Source of the DNA: Ideonella sp.
GTDB lineage: Bacteria > Pseudomonadota > Gammaproteobacteria > Burkholderiales > Burkholderiaceae_C
DNA length: 64,000 bases
Assembly: GCA_015075165.1 (NCBI GenBank)
Contig: JABTUY010000005.1
Coordinates: forward strand, 372,001-436,000
Direction of reading: 5' to 3'
The notes under the pieces: generated by a model
Databases searched by the model: none
What the model was told of the DNA's origin: nothing
The model's input: only the letters and a program-made list of their open reading frames with translations
Program-made: the position numbers and the translations under genes
Part shown: positions 59,323 to 64,000 of the stretch, one piece after another
Position numbering within the stretch: position 1 is the stretch's first letter
Layout: each line of letters begins with the position of its first letter

Positions 59323-60138
59323 ATGAGCGGGCGCACGCTGCACGACCGCGTGGTGGTCATCACCGGCGCCGCCGGCGGCCTCGGCAGCTCACTGGCGCGG
59401 CACTGCGCCGACGCCGGTGCGACCGTGGCCGTGCTCGATCTCGACGGCGCGCGTGCGCAGGCGCTCGCGGCCGAGCTGCGGCAGCGCAGCGGGCGGCCGG
59501 CGCTCGCGCTGGCGTGCGACATCACCGACCGCGCCGCCGCGCACGACGCGGTCGCAGCCATCGTGCGCGAGTGCGGTCGCATCGACTGGCTGGTGAACAA
59601 CGCCGGCATCTCGGCGCGCTGCCTGTTGCGCGACGCCGCTCCCGAGGTGTTGGAACGGGTGATGGCGGTGAACCTCTTCGGCGCCGCACACGTCACCGCT
59701 GCCGCGCTGCCCGCGCTCACGGCGCAGCGCGGCCAGATCGTCGTGATCTCGAGCATCGCCGGCTTCGCGCCACTGGTGGGGCGCACGGCGTACGCCGCCA
59801 GCAAGCACGCGCTGCACGGCTTCTTCGACAGCCTGCGCAGCGAGCTGCACGGGGCCGGTGTCGGCGTGATGCTGGCGTGCCCGGCGTTCATCGCCACCGG
59901 CATCGAGCGCGCCGCGCTCGGCGCCGATGGGCGGCCGGCCGGCGCCGCGCGCCGCACCAGCGGCCGCGAGGTGCCGCCCGACGCGGTGGCCGCGCGCATC
60001 GTCGCCGACGCGCTGCGCGGTCGACGGCTGTGCCTGCCGTCGGCGCTGTCGCGCACTGCGTGGTGGTTGAGCCGGCTGGCGCCGGCGCTGTACGAGCGCC
60101 AGATGCTGCGCCGCCAGGGCGGCGAGTTCGAGCTTTGA
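59323..60138 (+). CDS. Short-chain dehydrogenase/reductase
   Basis: A 271-residue classical SDR. The cofactor loop is ITGAAGGLGSSLARHC, Asn-Asn-Ala-Gly is present in LVNNAGIS, and the catalytic Ser (VVISSIAGF) and YxxxK (AYAASKHAL) are in place. The ATG at 59323 starts just before the first strand (TLHDRVVVITG). It lies 64 bp after the epimerase and 17 bp before the heme-propeller gene, so they look co-transcribed. Confidence 0.9.
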   Translation: MSGRTLHDRVVVITGAAGGLGSSLARHCADAGATVAVLDLDGARAQALAAELRQRSGRPALALACDITDRAAAHDAVAAIVRECGRIDWLVNNAGISARCLLRDAAPEVLERVMAVNLFGAAHVTAAALPALTAQRGQIVVISSIAGFAPLVGRTAYAASKHALHGFFDSLRSELHGAGVGVMLACPAFIATGIERAALGADGRPAGAARRTSGREVPPDAVAARIVADALRGRRLCLPSALSRTAWWLSRLAPALYERQMLRRQGGEFEL

Positions 60139-60155
60139 TTCACCGGAGCCTGCGC

Positions 60156-61979
60156 ATGACGCCTCGCCGCACCCCACCACGCCGCCACCCGGATGCCGCG
60201 CCTGCCAGGGCCGCCGCCGCCGTGCTCGCGGCCGCGCTCGCCGCCGCGCCGGCCGCCGCCGCGACGCTCACCGTGACCGACGACGCCGGCGCGCCGCTGG
60301 CCACCGCGATGGTGCGCGAGGTGGTGGCCACGCCGCGTGCGGCCGACACCTCCGACGGCGGCTACCCGAAGCCGGCGCTGCCGTTCACGGTCGACCGCGA
60401 CGTCACGCGCTTCACCGACGCCGCCGGCCAGGTGCGCTTCGCCGACCGTGGCCAGGCCGTGAAGCTGCTGGTGCGCAAGCCCGGTTGGCGTGATGCGACG
60501 GTGCCGGTGCCGCCCGGCGACGCCGCGCTGCACGTGACGCTGCAGCGCGAGAGCGACCCCGCCCGGCTGGCCGACGCGCTGCCGGCCAACGCCTGGCTCG
60601 GTGCACTCGACCTCGGCGACGCCGAGCGCAAGCGCCAGTTCCAACTGCAATGCGGCTTCTGCCACCAGCAGGGCAATGTCTTCACGCGCCGCGAGCGCTC
60701 GGTGGACGACTGGAAGGTGCTGATCCCGCGCATGGTGCGCTACGGCTCGCGGCTTTCCACCGCCGACCAGAAGGCGCTGCCGGAGATGCTGGCCGCCGGC
60801 TGGCGCACGCTGCACGAGCACCCCGAGCGGCTGGCCGCGCCGGCGCCGTGGAGCCCGGCACTGGCCGCCACCACGATCACCGAGTGGCCGCTCGGCGATG
60901 CGATGAGCCAGGAGCACGACCAGATCCTCGGCCGCAACGGCCACGTCTACGTGGCCGACAACATTCAAGACCGGCTGTGGGAACTCGACCCGGCGACCAA
61001 TCGCGTCACGGTGTACAAGATTCCGCACCGCGAGGGCGAGGGGCCGGGCGGCCTGCTGGCAGCACGGCTGCGCGAGTTTCCGCGCCACGACAGCACGTCG
61101 AACGCGCACTCGCTGGTGCAGTCGGCGCGCGACGGCCACATCTTCATCACGCCGTCGGCGCAGCAGCGGTTGGTGGAGTTCGACCCCGCGAACGGCCGCT
61201 TCACCTTGCACGACATCGGCGCGGGCTTCTACCCGCACACGATCCGCATCGATGCGCAAGACCGCGTCTGGTTCACGCTGGCGCTGTCGAACCAGGTGGC
61301 GATGTTCGACCGCAGCACGCAGCGCTTCAGGCTGTTCGACCTGCCGGCGCGCAACCTGCGCGAGCGGCTGACGGTGGCGCTGATCAAGCCGCTGTTCAAG
61401 CTGATGGAGTGGGGCGTGCCGCTGTCGAACTGGCTGCCGGTGGACCGCCAGTCCACCGGCGTGCCGCTGCCGTACGGCATCGACATCACGCCCGACGGCA
61501 TCGTGTGGGTCGCGCGGCTGCACGGCAACGACCTGGCGCGCATCGACCCGGCCAGCGGCCAGGTGACGATGATCCCTGTGCCGTACCTGGGGCCGCGCCG
61601 CTTGCGCACCGACGGCGACGGCAACCTGTGGATCACGCTGTTCGGCGATTCGGCCATCGCGCGCTACGAACCCGGCAGCGGCCGCTTCACGCGCTACGCG
61701 CTGCCGGTGCTGCCGGCCGGCAGCGAGACGCCCTACGCGCTCAACGTCGACAAGCGGCGCGGCATCGTCTGGGTCAACGGCAACCAGTCGAACGCGCTGT
61801 ACGCGCTCGACATCGCCAGCGGTGCGTGGCGCCAGGTGCCGCTGCCGCGCCGCGTGACCTTCACGCGCGACATCGAGATCGCCGACGACGGCACGGTCTG
61901 GACCTCGAACTCCAACTTCCCGAGCTGGCACATCGAAGACAGCCAGCCGACGCTGATCCGCGTGCAGGGCGCGCCGTGA
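60156..61979 (+). CDS. Exported heme-motif protein fused to a Vgb/SMP-30-like beta-propeller
   Basis: A 607-residue exported protein. A basic-start signal region (RRTPPRRHPDAAPARAA to about residue 36, ALAAAPAAAA) is followed by a carboxypeptidase-regulatory-like beta domain at about 37-132. A single c-type heme motif CGFCH (166-170) sits in QLQCGFCHQQG. From about 215 to the end lies a Vgb/SMP-30-type propeller with repeats of the form DRLWELDPATNRV, DRVWFTLALSNQVAMFDR and GNLWITLFGDSAIARYEP. It may be an oxidising lactonase-like enzyme with an attached cytochrome. CGGAG precedes the ATG. The function is not known to me. Confidence 0.75.
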   Translation: MTPRRTPPRRHPDAAPARAAAAVLAAALAAAPAAAATLTVTDDAGAPLATAMVREVVATPRAADTSDGGYPKPALPFTVDRDVTRFTDAAGQVRFADRGQAVKLLVRKPGWRDATVPVPPGDAALHVTLQRESDPARLADALPANAWLGALDLGDAERKRQFQLQCGFCHQQGNVFTRRERSVDDWKVLIPRMVRYGSRLSTADQKALPEMLAAGWRTLHEHPERLAAPAPWSPALAATTITEWPLGDAMSQEHDQILGRNGHVYVADNIQDRLWELDPATNRVTVYKIPHREGEGPGGLLAARLREFPRHDSTSNAHSLVQSARDGHIFITPSAQQRLVEFDPANGRFTLHDIGAGFYPHTIRIDAQDRVWFTLALSNQVAMFDRSTQRFRLFDLPARNLRERLTVALIKPLFKLMEWGVPLSNWLPVDRQSTGVPLPYGIDITPDGIVWVARLHGNDLARIDPASGQVTMIPVPYLGPRRLRTDGDGNLWITLFGDSAIARYEPGSGRFTRYALPVLPAGSETPYALNVDKRRGIVWVNGNQSNALYALDIASGAWRQVPLPRRVTFTRDIEIADDGTVWTSNSNFPSWHIEDSQPTLIRVQGAP

Positions 61980-62001
61980 CGAGGTCACAGCGTGCACCGT
62001 G

Positions 62002-62040
62002 CCTCGCGCGGGGCATCCGATGCTCGCGCCCCGCGCGAGG
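62002..62040 (+). repeat. Perfect 12-bp stem hairpin before the MFS gene
   Basis: CCTCGCGCGGGG at 62002-62013 pairs with CCCCGCGCGAGG at 62029-62040 around a 15-nt loop. It ends 6 nt before the ATG at 62047 and starts 22 nt after the previous stop. It could block or tune translation, or act as a partial terminator or processing site. Confidence 0.6.
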
Positions 62041-62046
62041 TGGCCG

Positions 62047-63237
62047 ATGCTGAAGCGCCTCGGCTGGTTCTACCTGTCGTGCCTGGCGGCGTTCACTGCC
62101 GGGCACATGGTGAACTACGGCGTCATCATCTACGCGCAGGAGGTGATCCGTGCCGACCTGCTGTCGGGCGTGGCCTTCGGCCTGTGCTTCGGGCCGCCGC
62201 TGCTGCTCGGCTGGAGCGCCGGCGCGCTGTGCGACCGGCTCGCGCCCGGCCGCCTGATCCACGCCGCGCAGGGCTGCTTCGTGCTCGCCGCGCTGCTGCT
62301 GTGGTGGGCCGACACGGCGCTGCCCACGCCGGCGGCGCGCGTGGTGCCGTTGGTGGTCGCCGCCGCGCTGGCCGGCGTCGGCTGGTCGTTCGTGTCGCCG
62401 GCGCGCATGGCCGCGCTCGGCCAGGTGGCGCGCCCTGAGGAGCTGAAGCCCGCGTCGGTGCTGTTCAACCTGCTGGTGATGATGGGCTTCGGCCTCGGCC
62501 CGCTGGCGATCGCGGTGCTGCGCCGTGGCAGCGGCTGGCCGGCGGTGTTTCTCGGTGCGGCCGCGCTGTTCGGGCTGGCATCGGCCGCATTGCTGGCGGT
62601 GCGCACGCGCGCCAGTGGCCGCGTGCACGACGCGTTGGGGGCCGAGGTGCGCGAGGGCCTGGCAGCGATCGGCGCACGGCCGCTGCTGCGCCAGCTGATC
62701 CTGGCCGCGATGGCCGGCTACCTGGCAATGGGCCCGATGACCGTGCTGCTGCCCAAGCTGGCCGCTACCACGCTGGGCCTGAGCGAGCTGCAGCGCGGCG
62801 CCTTGCTCGGCACGCTGGCGTTGAGCCTGATCGGCGGCGGCCTGCTCGCGCTGCTGCTGCAGCGGCGCGTGGCGCACGGCCGCACGATTCTCGTGGCCAC
62901 CATGCTGGCCGGCGCGGCGCTGGCGGCACTCGGTGCGGTCGGTGCGGCAACGTCCGCGGTGCTGCTGCTCACCGCCGTGGGCCTGGCCGGCGGGCTCGCG
63001 CTGTCGCTGATCGTCGCCGGCATCCAGGCGCAGGCACCCGACGCGCTGCGCGGGCGCATCGTCAGCGTCTACACCATCATCTCGCAGGTGGTGCCGGCGG
63101 CATCCGGTGTGGCCGCCGGCGCGCTGGTGCAGGGCTTCGGCGTCGCGGTGGCGCTCGCGGTGTGCGGCGGCACGCTGGTCGCGGTCACCGCGCTGAACGC
63201 GTGGCGCATGACGGCGCTGCGGCAGCACGGCGGTTGA
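62047..63237 (+). CDS. MFS transporter
   Basis: A 396-residue membrane protein of about 12 helices in the major facilitator superfamily; an efflux-type member seems likely, though a substrate cannot be read. Family pieces: WSAGALCDRLAPGRLIHAAQG (the conserved loop 2-3), a central polar loop around RTRASGRVHDALGAEVREGL, and PDALRGRIVSVYTI. The ATG at 62047 is preferred over ATG 62020 or GTG 61999 because those lie inside the hairpin at 62002-62040. Confidence 0.83.
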   Translation: MLKRLGWFYLSCLAAFTAGHMVNYGVIIYAQEVIRADLLSGVAFGLCFGPPLLLGWSAGALCDRLAPGRLIHAAQGCFVLAALLLWWADTALPTPAARVVPLVVAAALAGVGWSFVSPARMAALGQVARPEELKPASVLFNLLVMMGFGLGPLAIAVLRRGSGWPAVFLGAAALFGLASAALLAVRTRASGRVHDALGAEVREGLAAIGARPLLRQLILAAMAGYLAMGPMTVLLPKLAATTLGLSELQRGALLGTLALSLIGGGLLALLLQRRVAHGRTILVATMLAGAALAALGAVGAATSAVLLLTAVGLAGGLALSLIVAGIQAQAPDALRGRIVSVYTIISQVVPAASGVAAGALVQGFGVAVALAVCGGTLVAVTALNAWRMTALRQHGG

Positions 63238-63327
63238 TCTGTGGTGCGGGCAGCGGGCAGGGTGGCCCGCCCGTGCAGCCCGCAGCGTCGGCTGCGAACG
63301 GCTATCGCCGAGATTGATCCGGCTGCG

Positions 63328-63355
63328 TTGGCTTTGGTCGTGCCGCGCCTACGAT
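63328..63355 (+). promoter_or_regulatory. Candidate catalase promoter
   Basis: TTGGCT at 63328-63333 and TACGAT at 63350-63355 are 16 bp apart. They lie about 57 bp before the catalase ATG. Confidence 0.4.
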
Positions 63356-63361
63356 CGCCTC

Positions 63362-63380
63362 TGTCCGCGTGACGCGGACA
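63362..63380 (+). promoter_or_regulatory. Perfect 8-bp inverted repeat just downstream of the catalase promoter
   Basis: TGTCCGCG at 63362-63369 and CGCGGACA at 63373-63380 flank the loop TGA. It would fall at the transcription start, an operator-like position, 32 bp before the start codon. Confidence 0.4.
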
Positions 63381-63411
63381 TTGCGACCAACCCAATCCCC
63401 CAGGAGTTGCG

Positions 63412-64000
63412 ATGAAGCCCGACCCGACCCGATGCCCGGCGACCCACCTGACCACCGATTTCGGTGCGCCGGTGGCGACCAACCGCGACAGCCTGAGCGC
63501 CGGCCCGCGCGGCCCGTTGCTGGCGCAGGACGTGTGGCTGAACGAGAAGCTCGCCAACTTCGTGCGCGAGGTGATCCCCGAGCGCCGCATGCACGCCAAG
63601 GGCTCCGGTGCGTTCGGCACCTTCACGGTCACGCACGACATCAGCCGCTACACGCGCGCCAGGATCTTCAGCGCGGTCGGCAAGAAGACCGCGATGTTCG
63701 CCCGCTTCACCACCGTGGCCGGCGAGCGCGGCGCGGCCGACGCCGAGCGCGACATCCGCGGCTTCGCGCTGAAGTTCTACACCGAAGAGGGCAACTGGGA
63801 CATGGTCGGCAACAACACGCCGGTGTTCTTCATCCGCGATCCGCGCCAGTTCCCCGACCTGAACAAGGCCGTCAAGCGCGACCCGCGCACCAACCTGCGC
63901 TCGGCCACCTACAACTGGGACTACTGGACGCTGCTGCCCGAGGCGCTGCACCAGATCACCATCGTGATGAGCGACCGCGGCATCCCGGCCAGCTACCGCC
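63412..64000 (+). CDS. katA: Catalase (5' part, cut by window end)
   Basis: The first 196 residues of a monofunctional heme catalase. The family N-terminus [18 protein letters not shown] is followed by the catalytic His in [14 protein letters not shown] and by [25 protein letters not shown]. The distal Asn is in [15 protein letters not shown], and [18 protein letters not shown] is typical of small-subunit catalases. It decomposes hydrogen peroxide. CAGGAG stands 6 nt before the ATG. The rest lies outside the window, so clade and length are unknown. Confidence 0.93.
   Translation, partial: MKPDPTRCPATHLTTDFGAPVATNRDSLSAGPRGPLLAQDVWLNEKLANFVREVIPERRMHAKGSGAFGTFTVTHDISRYTRARIFSAVGKKTAMFARFTTVAGERGAADAERDIRGFALKFYTEEGNWDMVGNNTPVFFIRDPRQFPDLNKAVKRDPRTNLRSATYNWDYWTLLPEALHQITIVMSDRGIPASYR

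Noticed and set aside
61999-62046. Upstream starts (GTG 61999, ATG 62020) of the MFS transporter
   Set aside because: They place a perfect 12-bp hairpin in the coding part and add residues with no membrane-helix character.
63253-63270. Terminator after the MFS gene (GCGGGC, 6-nt loop, GCCCGC)
   Set aside because: The stem is only 6 bp, has no T-tract, and such stems are common by chance at this GC content.

Overview
The window is about 64 kb of very GC-rich, densely coding bacterial DNA. The gmk, rpoZ, spoT and greB genes, tripartite (TRAP) and ABC uptake systems, many LysR/AraC/MocR regulators, a fused isobutyryl-CoA mutase and a UbiM-like hydroxylase together suggest a heterotrophic betaproteobacterium of the order Burkholderiales (Rubrivivax/Methylibium/Leptothrix-like). 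This is inferred from gene content; no rRNA is present. I found no tRNA or rRNA gene, complete insertion sequence, CRISPR array or prophage.

Layout. 1-565: hairpin-rich non-coding stretch. 566-2184: livG-livF, two ATPases of a branched-chain amino acid type ABC importer. 2310-4047: a small membrane protein, a hotdog thioesterase and a DUF364 protein. 4090-13051 (minus): a multisubunit Na+(K+)/H+ antiporter operon (fused A/B, C, D, E, F, G) running by overlapping codons into a calcium-type P-ATPase. 13194-14999 (minus): acuI-type reductase and a BtuF-like binding protein. 15081-16745: a large CorA-like membrane protein. 16768-18892 (minus): M20 amidohydrolase and a degenerate receiver-domain protein. 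19056-21157: MetE-C-like methyltransferase and an EEP-fold hydrolase. 21224-22872: ornithine cyclodeaminase divergent from an Lrp/AsnC regulator. 22904-29924 (minus): icmF, an acyl-CoA ligase and a diguanylate cyclase, with an AraC regulator diverging at 30154. 31373-32501: an OmpA-domain protein and greB. 32535-41439: spoT, rpoZ, gmk and a UbiM-like hydroxylase on the minus strand, with a LysR/TRAP cassette lying between rpoZ and spoT. 41674-47041: a complete spermidine/putrescine-type ABC importer plus an MmgE/PrpD protein. 47219-48703: a MocR regulator. 48885-51636: haoA-haoB, an octaheme hydroxylamine dehydrogenase family cytochrome and its partner. 51661-54862: LysR, an orphan solute-binding protein paralogous to the one at 41674, and an atypical aldo/keto reductase. 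55026-56030: RidA-like and DUF1993 proteins. 56073-63237: AraC regulator divergent from a run of BASS transporter, epimerase, short-chain dehydrogenase, heme-binding beta-propeller protein and MFS permease. 63412-end: catalase, cut by the window edge.

The most unusual items are the haoAB pair without the c554/cM552 genes that follow it in ammonia oxidisers, a heme-motif/Vgb-propeller fusion in the 57-63 kb cluster, the TRAP cassette splitting the usual gmk-rpoZ-spoT block, and a recurring promoter arrangement in which a -10-like hexamer lies only 5-8 nt before the start codon and no Shine-Dalgarno is evident, suggesting leaderless mRNAs. Start sites were chosen by conserved N-termini, Shine-Dalgarno sequences and stop/start overlaps; all functions are by recognition of family motifs, not by database search.
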